Shown here piece by piece: positions 26,179-35,141 of a stretch of 64,000 nucleotides of DNA. A program made the translations under genes and the position numbers. The stretch spans positions 738,091 to 802,090 of the forward strand of contig NZ_SJPK01000001.1 of NCBI RefSeq assembly GCF_007859855.1, written 5' to 3'. The notes under the pieces are model-generated. The model saw nothing but the letters and a program-made list of their open reading frames with translations. It was not told where the DNA came from and ran no database searches. This stretch comes from Allorhodopirellula solitaria. GTDB taxonomy: Bacteria > Planctomycetota > Planctomycetia > Pirellulales > Pirellulaceae. The first letter of the stretch is position 1, and the number at the start of each line of letters is the position of its first letter.

Positions 26179-26385
26179 TTAGTTGCTGTAGCCGTTCAGG
26201 GCCGCATGAATGGTGGGTTCCATGCATGTGTCCAAGGACGTGGTGCCGCGCAGATTGCGGCGTCGTTTCTTGCTCAAGCCTTTGGCCAAGTGGCTCGTAC
26301 CACTTTGCCGGTGCATGGCTTTGCCGTTCGCACTGAGGCGAAATCGTTTTTTGGTGCCCTTGTGGGTCTTGACTTTGTTGCCCAT
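26179..26385 (-). CDS. rpmI: large ribosomal subunit protein bL35
   Basis: 68 residues with the typical MGNKVKTHKGTKKRFRLSA start and HLAKGLSKKRRRNLRG. It is the first gene of the minus-strand block. The infC gene that usually precedes rpmI is not present, because the upstream neighbour is the divergent moxR gene. Only 165 bp separate the two start codons, so the promoters of both lie there. Confidence 0.97.
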   Translation of the reverse strand: MGNKVKTHKGTKKRFRLSANGKAMHRQSGTSHLAKGLSKKRRRNLRGTTSLDTCMEPTIHAALNGYSN

Positions 26386-26550
26386 TTTAAATCCATCAAT
26401 GGTGGGGTGTGTTCAATTCGCAAAACGCGTGATTTCGGGCGGATGATAGCGAAGTCGGGCCGCATTCACCAGGGGGTTGTCGCAGTGTTGCAATGCAGCA
26501 GCGGGAACTGGGTTGAGTTATGATAGCACGGTCGGTTGCCAATCCCTCAT

Positions 26551-27570
26551 ATGGTGAGAGTGAACTCGTTGAACCCCTCGTCCCCCCCCGCCGCTCAGGC
26601 ATCGCCCCCGCCCGTGGAAGCCGACGTGGCTCAAGTCGCTGAGATCGCCAAACGGGTTATCGGCAATGTCGAGCACGCGATCGTGGGAAAACGCAAACAA
26701 TTGATCCTGTCCCTCGTCGCCTGGCTCAGCGGCGGACACATTTTGCTCGAAGATGTCCCCGGGGTCGCCAAGACGATGTTGGCCCGGGCTTTGGCAAAAA
26801 GTCTCGGCTGCCAATTCAAACGGGTGCAGTGCACCCCCGACCTCTTGCCTTCGGATGTCACCGGCACGTCGATCTTCAACCAGAAGACGTCTGAATTCGA
26901 ATTCCGTCCTGGCCCGGTCTTTACGCAGATCCTGCTTGCCGACGAGATCAACCGGGCGACACCACGAACCCAGGCGTCCCTGCTCGAAGCGATGGCCGAG
27001 GGCCGCGTGACGGTCGATGGAAAGACCTACACCTTGAAACCACCGTTCCTGGTCATCGCGACCCAGAACCCAGTGGATCACGAGGGCACGTTTCCACTGC
27101 CCGAGGCGCAGCTCGATCGTTTCTTGATGCGGTTCTCGCTCGGCTACCCCACGCTCGATGAAGAACTGCGGATGCTCTCGATGTTGCAGCGCAGCCACCC
27201 CGTCGATTCACTCGAAGCGGTGGCGACGGCGGAGCAATTGGTCGCCGCTCAAGCCGCCATCCGCGAGGTCCATGTCGATCCACGCGTGCAGCAGTATTTG
27301 CTGCAGGTCGTCCACCAAACTCGCGACAACGAGCATCTCGCCCTCGGCGGCAGCCCGCGTGCGACGATTGCCCTGTTTCGCTGTTCGCAGGCGATGGCGG
27401 CTATCCGCGGGCGAAACTTCGTGCTGCCCGATGATGTCAAAAAGATTCTCGCCCCGGTCATGAACCACCGGCTGATCCTGCGACCCGAAAGCAGGCTGCG
27501 AAAGCTGACAACGGAGAAGGTGCTCGAGCAGGTGCTCGGCGACATCGCCGTGCCGACGATCCAGGCGTGA
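26551..27570 (+). CDS. MoxR family AAA+ ATPase
   Basis: 339 residues from ATG 26551 (an upstream TTG start adds five residues). Walker A is degenerate in spacing but present as LEDVPGVAKTMLARALAK. Walker B is ILLADEINRATPRTQASLLEAM, followed by sensor 1 VIATQNPVDHEGTFPLPEAQLDRF. The alternative VAKT in Walker A, instead of GKT, is common in MoxR proteins. It is paired with the DUF58 gene 10 bp downstream, the usual arrangement. MoxR-DUF58 pairs are thought to act as chaperone-like assembly or maturation factors. Confidence 0.95.
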   Translation: MVRVNSLNPSSPPAAQASPPPVEADVAQVAEIAKRVIGNVEHAIVGKRKQLILSLVAWLSGGHILLEDVPGVAKTMLARALAKSLGCQFKRVQCTPDLLPSDVTGTSIFNQKTSEFEFRPGPVFTQILLADEINRATPRTQASLLEAMAEGRVTVDGKTYTLKPPFLVIATQNPVDHEGTFPLPEAQLDRFLMRFSLGYPTLDEELRMLSMLQRSHPVDSLEAVATAEQLVAAQAAIREVHVDPRVQQYLLQVVHQTRDNEHLALGGSPRATIALFRCSQAMAAIRGRNFVLPDDVKKILAPVMNHRLILRPESRLRKLTTEKVLEQVLGDIAVPTIQA

Positions 27571-27580
27571 TATTGTCCCC

Positions 27581-29011
27581 GTGAACGCTCCCCCTCGCTC
27601 AGCCGCGGCCAGCCCCCCACCGCAAGGTTCGCCTTGGTTCACCGCCATCGCTTGTGCTGCCGTGCTACTGGTGCTCGGCATGATCGCGGGTGCTGGGTTG
27701 TGGATGATTGCAGCGATGGCGGTCGCGATGGTCGTTGCCTTGGGGGCGTACGTTTCCTCGCAGTGGTCGCTCACCGTGACTGCTCACCGCGAGGAGCTTC
27801 CCGAGAGCGGCCGTGACATTGAGGTACTAGTCGGCTCGCGCGTGCCGATTTGTGTCGCGGTGACCAACACCGGGCGATTGCCTGTCGCATGGGTGCTCGC
27901 CGAAGATCTGTTGCCGCGTGCCGCTACCGTGGAAGTCAAGGAGCACGAAGACTTGGTATCGCGAACCCGCGTGATGCCGCTAACCGTCGAGGGGCCGCGA
28001 TTGGCAGTACTGGCGCTGCTGCCGGGGCAGACGAAACACCTTCGCTACAGCGTCCATTGTCGTCGCCGAGGCTACTATCAAATCGGCCCTACCGTGCTCG
28101 AGACCGGTGATCCAGCAGGCATGTTTCGCCGCTACCGGTTGGGGACACCTCCCCTGTTCATCACGGTGTTACCGCGTATCGAGCTGATATCCAATTACGA
28201 CATTGGATCACGCCGTCCGATGGGAGAGATACGCATCCGCGCCAATGTCATGCCTGACCCAACCCGCATTCGGGGCATCCGCCAGTGGCAGATCGGCGAC
28301 CCGATGCGAAGCGTCCACTGGGCCGCCACCGCGCGAACGGGCACCCTGCACACCAAGATCTACGAGCCGTCGTCCGTCATCGGTGCCACCATCGTGATCG
28401 ACCTGCACGTTGCGACCAACCCGGACCGCCACGAGCCCCTACGTACCGACCTGAGCGTGACTGCGGCGGTGTCGATTGCTGCAGCCCTCCTCGAAGCTGG
28501 CGAACCGTTTGGCCTGGCGACCAACGGCCGCGACGCGGCCGACCGCGTGCGCAGCGAAGGGTTTCGCGGAGACCATCGCATCGGTGACTTTTTCCCCATG
28601 CGAAATTCCGTGGGCAGCGCTACGGCGATGCGGCGCAAAAGCGATCGGCTGCGGCCGGTGCTGATCGACGTCGACCGCGGCCCACAGCACCTCAAGGAGA
28701 TCACCCGCACGTTGGCGAGGATCGAGCGAACCGATGGGCTGACGCTATCGGAGTTCCTGATCGATACCGAACCGAGGCTCTCCAGCGAAACGACCTTGCT
28801 AGTGATCATGCAAGAGGCGCCGCCCGAGACCGTCGCCTCGCTGGTGGGCTTGTCCCGTCGCGGGTGGGCCGTTGCCGTCGTGCTCAACGCCGACAGCATC
28901 GATGAGTACACCCGCCTGGCCGCGCCGCTCTTGGCGGAAAAAATTCACGTATCCCACCTGCTCGATCGAGACAGCGTCCGAGATGTCTGTCGTGAACAGG
29001 TGGTGCGCTAG
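27581..29011 (+). CDS. DUF58 domain protein, MoxR partner
   Basis: 476 residues, GTG start. Two adjacent hydrophobic helices (about residues 20-65) anchor the protein. The middle has a beta-rich region, and DUF58 follows with MGEIRIRANVMPDPTRIRGI and RQWQIGDPMRSVHWAATAR (about residues 210-250), then a VWA-like segment with VIDLHV. It starts 10 bp after moxR and is almost certainly co-transcribed. No transglutaminase or VWA-protein genes follow, unlike in longer MoxR clusters. Confidence 0.94.
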   Translation: MNAPPRSAAASPPPQGSPWFTAIACAAVLLVLGMIAGAGLWMIAAMAVAMVVALGAYVSSQWSLTVTAHREELPESGRDIEVLVGSRVPICVAVTNTGRLPVAWVLAEDLLPRAATVEVKEHEDLVSRTRVMPLTVEGPRLAVLALLPGQTKHLRYSVHCRRRGYYQIGPTVLETGDPAGMFRRYRLGTPPLFITVLPRIELISNYDIGSRRPMGEIRIRANVMPDPTRIRGIRQWQIGDPMRSVHWAATARTGTLHTKIYEPSSVIGATIVIDLHVATNPDRHEPLRTDLSVTAAVSIAAALLEAGEPFGLATNGRDAADRVRSEGFRGDHRIGDFFPMRNSVGSATAMRRKSDRLRPVLIDVDRGPQHLKEITRTLARIERTDGLTLSEFLIDTEPRLSSETTLLVIMQEAPPETVASLVGLSRRGWAVAVVLNADSIDEYTRLAAPLLAEKIHVSHLLDRDSVRDVCREQVVR

Positions 29012-29164
29012 CGAGCCTTTGGCAACGGAATGCCGTAATCGATCCGCAGCGAATCCCGTTCATGCTCGGCGCAGCTCCCCAAACTTCGTTTGAGGAGGGT
29101 GATGGCATTGCAAACGCTGGCAAAAACGCAACTTAAAACGCGGCCCGATCTCCTCGGCTACCAA

Positions 29165-30352
29165 TCAGCGGCTCATGGCGCCGTACAGGCTTCGCTTGCT
29201 GGCCTTGGGAACCGCAATGGGCAACGGCTCGACGTCGAAGGGGAACTTCTCCGCGACACACTTCACGGGGATGCCCTGCGTCGTCTGGTGTTTGACATGA
29301 TCAGCAAGGCTGGGGTCGATATTGAAAGCGCGGTACTCATTCATCACACGCTGAATCTCGGGTGCATACTCGAATCCACCTCCGGGCAGTTCACGTCCAA
29401 GTGAATCGAAGCTGCCGATGGTGACGAGAGATTGTGCTCGATCGTGGAACTCATAGGCCTCGACGCCCTCAGCTCGCAGGAGAGCGACCATCTTGTGAGC
29501 GTCGACACCGCACTGGAGCATCCGTTTCCCGCTGGGTTGAAACCCCTTCTCCTTCTTGCCATCGACAATCGTATTGAATCCGGTGAAGGTACGGACCACG
29601 ACTGTGTACTTGCCTTCGCAGTTAAGCAGGCTATTGGGTTTATCGTCGTTGAGACTGCGTACGAAAGAGTCGACCTCAGGCGATTGAAAGAAGTCCTCGG
29701 GCAGCATCGGGTTGCGGGTCAAGAACGCGTTGCCCATAGGGCCACGTTCCTTGTCGGCAAACTTCTCGGCCAAGCGATGGTGGAGCGCTTTAACAGCGGT
29801 AACGGGGTTGCGGAAATCGGTTTCAGCAGCCATCTCCTTCTTGTCTTGAAAGACCGCACAGGAGGCGGTTTTGACCCGCTCGAGGTCGGAATCGATGCGT
29901 GGGTGCTCGGAGCTGTCGTATTCACCCACTAAAACAGCGTGGGCCTTGTACCGGATCTGGTTTTGATAACGCATTCGGCGACTATTGCGAGCCCCTCCTG
30001 CACGCTGGACCGCCGAGCCTGGATTGACCTCGCCCGAAAAATCGAAGTCCTCTTCAAACACGAATGCCGGCAGGTTCAATTCACGGCGGATCTCGAGTGC
30101 CAGCCGCTCGGCACGTTCGCCCGATCCTGCTCCCACGAACGTATGAGCCAAAATCATCCACGGGCCATCTTCGGTCGTAAGCTGATAGGATTTTGATCCA
30201 TCGGCCTCCACGGTATGGTTGCCCCGCTGGAACATTCGCAACAGCGACGGTCCATCACCCCGCGCCGCGGGCATCACGCTCGTCGTAGCGAGCAGAGCAA
30301 GCAATGCGATCGATCGGTTAAAAAGCATTCGGCACATTGGCGTCTTGATCAT
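29165..30352 (-). CDS. secreted protein with SPOR-like segments, function unknown
   Basis: 395 residues from ATG 30352; the longer frame starts at 30424. A signal peptide is predicted (SIALLALLATTSVMPAARG). Two segments, WMILAHTFVGAGSGERAERL and the one starting YTVVVRTFTGF, each follow a pattern of aromatic strand, then helix, then VxAYxF, reminiscent of SPOR domains. Assignment to SPOR is tentative. The middle contains YKAHAVLVGEYDSSEHPRID. It stands alone on the minus strand, convergent with the DUF58 gene. Confidence 0.72.
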   Translation of the reverse strand: MIKTPMCRMLFNRSIALLALLATTSVMPAARGDGPSLLRMFQRGNHTVEADGSKSYQLTTEDGPWMILAHTFVGAGSGERAERLALEIRRELNLPAFVFEEDFDFSGEVNPGSAVQRAGGARNSRRMRYQNQIRYKAHAVLVGEYDSSEHPRIDSDLERVKTASCAVFQDKKEMAAETDFRNPVTAVKALHHRLAEKFADKERGPMGNAFLTRNPMLPEDFFQSPEVDSFVRSLNDDKPNSLLNCEGKYTVVVRTFTGFNTIVDGKKEKGFQPSGKRMLQCGVDAHKMVALLRAEGVEAYEFHDRAQSLVTIGSFDSLGRELPGGGFEYAPEIQRVMNEYRAFNIDPSLADHVKHQTTQGIPVKCVAEKFPFDVEPLPIAVPKASKRSLYGAMSR

Positions 30353-30424
30353 GGAAACGGCTTTCCTGCGGTCGGTTGTCACGGCCCCAGGAGAACCCGA
30401 GACGGTGCAGAGAGATTCGGACAT

Positions 30425-30762
30425 CTAGTCGTGAGCTACCAAAATCAGAGCGGCCGAATCAAGTGCAGCCGAAGACCGAGTTTTGGCCGCCGTCCGAACG
30501 GCGCGGCGGCGTCAACTGCGGACCGATTGGTTACTCGTGCGGGTGGGACCGCGTCGCTCGAGGAATGGCGAAAGGGCTTGGCGAGAGCCACAGCATCACC
30601 TGACTTTCGCTCTAAAAATCAGGTATACTCGAGCATATGTTTCGAAGTACTTGTCGGTAGGTTTTGATTTTTTCGGCACCCGTGGCACTCTTGCCCAAAC
30701 GGCTGATTCTGTCATAGAAAAGGGCTGGCAAGTTCTTACTTCATCCAAGGCAGGAAAATTCG
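30425..30762 (+). other. intergenic region with a likely promoter for the hemerythrin gene
   Basis: 338 bp between two divergent genes. A plausible sigma-70 type promoter is CTGACT (30600-30605), an 18-bp spacer and TATACT (30624-30629). AGGAAAATTCG precedes the ATG at 30763. Nothing else is recognised. Confidence 0.5.
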
Positions 30763-31272
30763 ATGTCTCGCTCCGCTGATCCCTCTCGTCGTTTAACGGT
30801 CAATGCCGCTTTTCTGAAAGACATCAAGGACGACAATCGTGATTTGAAGATATTGATCGATCGCGTACGGGTGATCACGCAACCCCGCGAGGCAGCCGCC
30901 AATCATTGGTCCGAATTGCTAACCTTGCTGGCCGACCTGCGTGACCAGCTGGCCCTTCACTTCGGGCTGGAGGAAGCCTACGGGTACTTCGACGAAGCTC
31001 TCGGCACCGAGGCCGAATTGTCGCTCACGGCGGATCGGTTGCGGTCTCAACACCCGGTCCTGTTCGAGGAAGCTCGGCACCTGGCCGAGGCGGCAGCCGA
31101 CGCCCACACCGGCGACGCCCCGATCGAGGGCACGACGCCGGAAGTCACCACGGCACAGGAGAAAATCCTGAATCGACTCGAAACGTTTCTCGTGCAGTTT
31201 CACGAGCATGAGGAAGCAGAGTTAAAATTGATCCTCGATGCGCTCGAAGAGGACATCGGGGTCGGCGACTGA
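30763..31272 (+). CDS. hemerythrin-like HHE-domain protein
   Basis: 169 residues, four-helix pattern. Putative di-iron ligands are H and E in LALHFGLEEAYGY, H in LRSQHPVLFEEA, and H/E in FLVQFHEHEEAEL. The first expected histidine (near DNRDLKIL) is not evident, so the metal site may be incomplete or variant. Possible roles in the family include oxygen or NO sensing and metal storage. It precedes the LptF/LptG gene by 159 bp. Confidence 0.75.
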   Translation: MSRSADPSRRLTVNAAFLKDIKDDNRDLKILIDRVRVITQPREAAANHWSELLTLLADLRDQLALHFGLEEAYGYFDEALGTEAELSLTADRLRSQHPVLFEEARHLAEAAADAHTGDAPIEGTTPEVTTAQEKILNRLETFLVQFHEHEEAELKLILDALEEDIGVGD

Positions 31273-31431
31273 GCGCCGTCTTTGGCATCAGCGGACGAGT
31301 AAAAGCACGCAAGTCGACTTGCGGTGGACAGGCTCGGCGGGCTACGAAGGGTTGCCGATGCGCCGCGTGAGCCAACGCGCCGCCTGAGCCGACACGCCCC
31401 CTGCGACTCCACGCTTTCGAGCTTTCACGCT

Positions 31432-32586
31432 GTGACGAAGATCGACCGCTATATCCTGATTCTGTTCCTTCGCACGGTGCTGGTGTGCTTTCTCTCTCTT
31501 GCTGGGATCTTTATTGTCTTTCACGCGTTCACCGCGATCGATGATCTGGTGGCGCTGACGGACACCGGCGAGAGCCTGCCCTCGGTGCTGGTGCGGTTCT
31601 ACGGGCCCTATCTGATTCTGCTGTTCGATATGACCGGCACAATTATCACGCTCATGTCGTTCCTGTTCACCGTGGGCTGGCTGCGACGGACAGGTGAACT
31701 CACCGCTACACTTTCGGCTGGCATCTCTCACGGGCGCATTTTTCGACCGATGATCGTCGCGTCGCTGGTGATCATTTCGGCACAATTGGCCTGCCGCGAA
31801 TGTGTGATCCCCCAATTTCGCAGCTCACTGACGATGGAAGCGGAAGACCTCAATGGCGAGATTGAGCAAGCCGTCCGCCCGACATTCGATCGATTCGCTG
31901 GCATCCTGATCGAAGGAGCTCAACTGGAAACGAAGGCTCGCATCATCGAAAAACCCAACTTTCGAATCGACAGCGAATACGCGGGGTTTGGCGACATCCT
32001 AATCGCCCGAGAAGCGGTATGGATGGACGCCAGCGAAGACGCTGCCGCGGCGCCACCGGTGTCCGGATATTTACTGCGAGAAGTGAAACGCCCCGAGTCG
32101 ATCGGTACGATCGCGTCGGCACGCCGAGGTGATCAACCGGTATTGCTGACGTCGGCCGACCAGGACTGGCTGAACGCGGACGAATGCTTTGTCGCGACGA
32201 CGGTTCACCCCAATATGCTTCAAACCCAGGACACCGCAACGCGCCTCGCCTCGGTGTGGGAACTCAGCGGACGAGTCCGCAACTCAGCGGTCCACAGCAG
32301 CTTGACGCTGCAGACCCAGGTTCACGAGCGGATCGTGCGCGCTCCTCTCGATTTTGCTCTCGTGATGTTGGTTTTACCGCTGGTCGTTAACGCCCGTGGT
32401 CGCAAGATTTTTGTATTGATCGGATCCGCCGTGGGCATGGTCCTGGCGTTCTTCGCTTTGAAAACGTTGGCCGGGGCTCTCGGCGGCAGCGGCACGCTAT
32501 TCACACCCGGCATCGCCGCCTGGGTTCCGCTGCTGGTGGTCGCACCACTGGCCTACGTGCGGTTCCGAGCCGTCCAGCGGGTTTAG
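31432..32586 (+). CDS. LptF/LptG family permease
   Basis: 384 residues from a GTG at 31432. The first helix KIDRYILILFLRTVLVCFL starts exactly as in LptF/LptG. Three N-terminal TM helices are followed by a periplasmic beta-jellyroll region (about residues 130-285) and three C-terminal helices. LptF and LptG form the inner-membrane part of the LPS exporter. Only one such gene is present here, and its partner and LptB would be elsewhere. The frame continues 36 codons upstream, but that part is arginine-rich and unlike a signal. Confidence 0.9.
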   Translation: MTKIDRYILILFLRTVLVCFLSLAGIFIVFHAFTAIDDLVALTDTGESLPSVLVRFYGPYLILLFDMTGTIITLMSFLFTVGWLRRTGELTATLSAGISHGRIFRPMIVASLVIISAQLACRECVIPQFRSSLTMEAEDLNGEIEQAVRPTFDRFAGILIEGAQLETKARIIEKPNFRIDSEYAGFGDILIAREAVWMDASEDAAAAPPVSGYLLREVKRPESIGTIASARRGDQPVLLTSADQDWLNADECFVATTVHPNMLQTQDTATRLASVWELSGRVRNSAVHSSLTLQTQVHERIVRAPLDFALVMLVLPLVVNARGRKIFVLIGSAVGMVLAFFALKTLAGALGGSGTLFTPGIAAWVPLLVVAPLAYVRFRAVQRV

Positions 32587-32831
32587 CGGGTGGCGGATGA
32601 TTGCTCTCATGGGGGCAGGGTGAACGCTCCTGTTTTCTAATCTCAAAACCGGGATTCCTGTCAGACAAGCTGACAGGGGATCTGGTCTTTGCGGGTGATC
32701 AACCGAGCGGCTCGGCTCGCCAGCACCCGATCCGCTGTCACCACCAGTCTCAAATACCGTGAATCCCTCCGCAATGTAGCCAGACGGCTCCGCCCGTCTG
32801 AGCTAAGGATCATGGGAGCCCCAACCGAACC

Positions 32832-33911
32832 TTACTCCACCAGAGCCACAGTCTTGCCTTCGTTCGCACTGAGTACTGCGGAGTCGACGATCTGTTGGCC
32901 GATGCGACTGATCTCTACCGACAGAGGACCTTCGATCGGCTCATCGTTGCAGATCGCGTGCACCATGTACTGCACCGGATTTTGGTAGGGAGGCGCCAGC
33001 GTATCGGTGTCTTCCCATTCGCCAGCGGGACACCATTCATTCTGCCAGTGAATGCGGGTGCTATAATCGCGACTGGCGATCGTGCCGCGGGTACCAACGA
33101 GAACGAATCCGGTTTTGGGGTGCGGCTGGTGGGTCCAAGGATCGGTATACAACCCCCAGCGAGTTTCGAATTTTGACAACCCACTGGCGTACTTGGCAAT
33201 CGTAATGCTGTGTTCGTCCACCTCGAGCCCCACGGAGGCATCGACCATGGTCGTAACCTCAAGCGGACGCCGTCCGTTCATGAACCAGGTGCCCAGGGTC
33301 GTCCCGTAGCCCAGGTAGTCCAATAGCGAACCTCCACCTTGGCTCTTTTTGTAGAACCAGCTCTCGGATTTCTCTTGAGCAATCTCCTCTGGCGTGCGCT
33401 CCACCTTATCCGCCCCGTGGAACAAAGGACCGCGGTTGCCGCCGTGGTAGTGGACCTCGAGAAGATCCCCAATATGCCCTTCATCAACGTATCGCTTCGC
33501 GGTCCGATGACAGGGCATCCAGGCCAATGGCCAGTTAATCGCTAGCCGGCTGCCCGACGCCTCGCAGGCAGCGATCATTCGATCCGCTTCGGCGAGGGAG
33601 GCCGCGAACGGTTTTTCGACAAGGATGTGACAACCATAGGGCGCCACGCGCTCGACCCACTCACCATGCGTCGAGGCCGCCGGGCAAAGGATCACCAAAT
33701 CGGGCTGGGCAGTTTCAAGCAACTGCGCGTGATCGGTGAAGACATTCTCCTCAGGAATCTCGAATGCCTGACGGGCCTCCCGCATGCGCCCAGGGTCCTC
33801 ATCACAAATTCCCACCAGGTCCACATCGCGGTGCTCAAAAGCCATCCGCAGTAGATCGCCCATATGGAAATGATCGAAATTGATGCCCGCGACTTTCAAT
33901 CGCTCGTTCAT
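32832..33911 (-). CDS. Gfo/Idh/MocA family oxidoreductase
   Basis: 359 residues from ATG 33911. A Rossmann N-terminal domain is followed by the EKP motif in ILVEKPFAASLAEADRMIAA. The C-terminal domain has YHGGNRGPLFHG and LLDYLGYGTTLGTWFMNG. The glycine motif at the N-terminus is atypical (VAGINFDHFHMGDLLR), which occurs in planctomycete members. These NAD(P)-dependent enzymes act on sugars or inositols; the substrate is unknown. It stands alone. Confidence 0.9.
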   Translation of the reverse strand: MNERLKVAGINFDHFHMGDLLRMAFEHRDVDLVGICDEDPGRMREARQAFEIPEENVFTDHAQLLETAQPDLVILCPAASTHGEWVERVAPYGCHILVEKPFAASLAEADRMIAACEASGSRLAINWPLAWMPCHRTAKRYVDEGHIGDLLEVHYHGGNRGPLFHGADKVERTPEEIAQEKSESWFYKKSQGGGSLLDYLGYGTTLGTWFMNGRRPLEVTTMVDASVGLEVDEHSITIAKYASGLSKFETRWGLYTDPWTHQPHPKTGFVLVGTRGTIASRDYSTRIHWQNEWCPAGEWEDTDTLAPPYQNPVQYMVHAICNDEPIEGPLSVEISRIGQQIVDSAVLSANEGKTVALVE

Positions 33912-34041
33912 GATAGTTCCCGGCAATGCGCCGCTCCTGATCGTGTCCATGGTCGGTGATGGAGAGTATCACGAATCAGTTTACCACACCCGTCGGCGAG
34001 CGGCAGGGATTTTGCAGTTCGGCGGCGCACCCTGCCGGGGT

Positions 34042-34239
34042 TCAGCGCTTGCTCAGTTCCGTGCCCAAGGCGATGCGAGCTTCCGCCATGATACGAAGGT
34101 CCTCCTCACTCGAATCGATCCCGCGGACCATCTGCGAACTGGTTTCGATCGAGTTCTGCGGCCTCGCTTCGGCGGTGTCGTAGATACTGCCCGAGAGCAA
34201 CGCGGTGATCAGCGAGAGCGTTTGAGTTATCCGTGTCAT
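34042..34239 (-). CDS. small secreted protein, unknown
   Basis: 65 residues from ATG 34239. A predicted signal peptide (TQTLSLITALLSGSIYDTAEA) is followed by a short polar tail with SSQMVRGIDSSEEDLRIMAEA. The frame extends further upstream without a better start. No family is recognised, and it may not be a real gene. The gap 34240-34475 shows nothing else. Confidence 0.4.
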   Translation of the reverse strand: MTRITQTLSLITALLSGSIYDTAEARPQNSIETSSQMVRGIDSSEEDLRIMAEARIALGTELSKR

Positions 34240-34475
34240 GGTCGTTATCCTCATCGAGTGAAATGGGTGGCGAGGGACACCATCCCTGATGCCCTGACGG
34301 CGATGATGAGAATGCACGCGGTGTGCCAGTTTGTCGCAGGCCACTCGCCATTGTCCGGAAGCCATGACACGGCAAGCGTTTACGCCGCGACCTCCCCATT
34401 TGGGGTCCATGCAATGCTCAGCAGATTGCATGCACGAGACTGCAGCTGCCCCCCAGGAAGATCGCGCAGGTTTCG

Positions 34476-35141
34476 CTAGCCGTCAGGCTGGGTCACGCGT
34501 CCGAAGATATCCTTCAGGATGGCTTGCTCGAGCGAGGTGTCGCGTCCCAGGGGGATCCAGCCGAGCGTTTGGGGGCTTTCGCCGAACGTATCAGCGCGAC
34601 TGATTCGCGTTCCATCGTGGCGTGTGCCGATGATCGATTCCGTCGCATTCTGCGTGCGGTCGGTGTCCTCGAGATCCTTCTGCACGATCACTTCAACGCT
34701 GTAGCCAGCGGCGTCGGGGCGGACGGTGACGATCGCCCGGCGGCGGATCGTCTGCAGGGTGCTTTGCAGCCGTTCGAATCCGGTCGTGTTGTCCTTCTGC
34801 CACGGCTGGAAGATCGAGCCAGCGACTTTGTAACTCGTTTCGATTTTTCCTTCGAGCACGATCCCTTGGCTGTTGACGACCGGTTGCTGCCGCGCGATTC
34901 GAAAGTAGTCATCGAGAGTGTCGACAACTTGCAGCCACAGAAAATCGTCGGCGACCGCGGGCAGTTCAAGCGGGTTGGGAACGTATTGCTGCGGCACGTC
35001 GCTGGTCAAACGATAGGCCAGCGTCCCACATCCCGCGGGCAGCAGGATCGCTACGAGTGCGAGCAGCAGCGTGGTGCCGTGGAGGCCCCCAAGAGGCAGC
35101 CTGGAAGCCTCGCGGTCGCGCATCGAGGAAAGCAATTTCAT
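34476..35141 (-). CDS. lipoprotein, function unknown
   Basis: 221 residues from ATG 35141. The hydrophobic signal ends in the lipobox LLPAGC. The mature part holds DDFLWLQVVDTLDDYFRIARQ, then a beta-rich segment with AIVTVRPDAAGYSVEVIVQK. No named family is recognised. The start overlaps the last four bases of the isomerase gene, so both are translated from one message. That pairing suggests a role in outer-membrane or envelope assembly, but this is inference. Confidence 0.8.
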   Translation of the reverse strand: MKLLSSMRDREASRLPLGGLHGTTLLLALVAILLPAGCGTLAYRLTSDVPQQYVPNPLELPAVADDFLWLQVVDTLDDYFRIARQQPVVNSQGIVLEGKIETSYKVAGSIFQPWQKDNTTGFERLQSTLQTIRRRAIVTVRPDAAGYSVEVIVQKDLEDTDRTQNATESIIGTRHDGTRISRADTFGESPQTLGWIPLGRDTSLEQAILKDIFGRVTQPDG

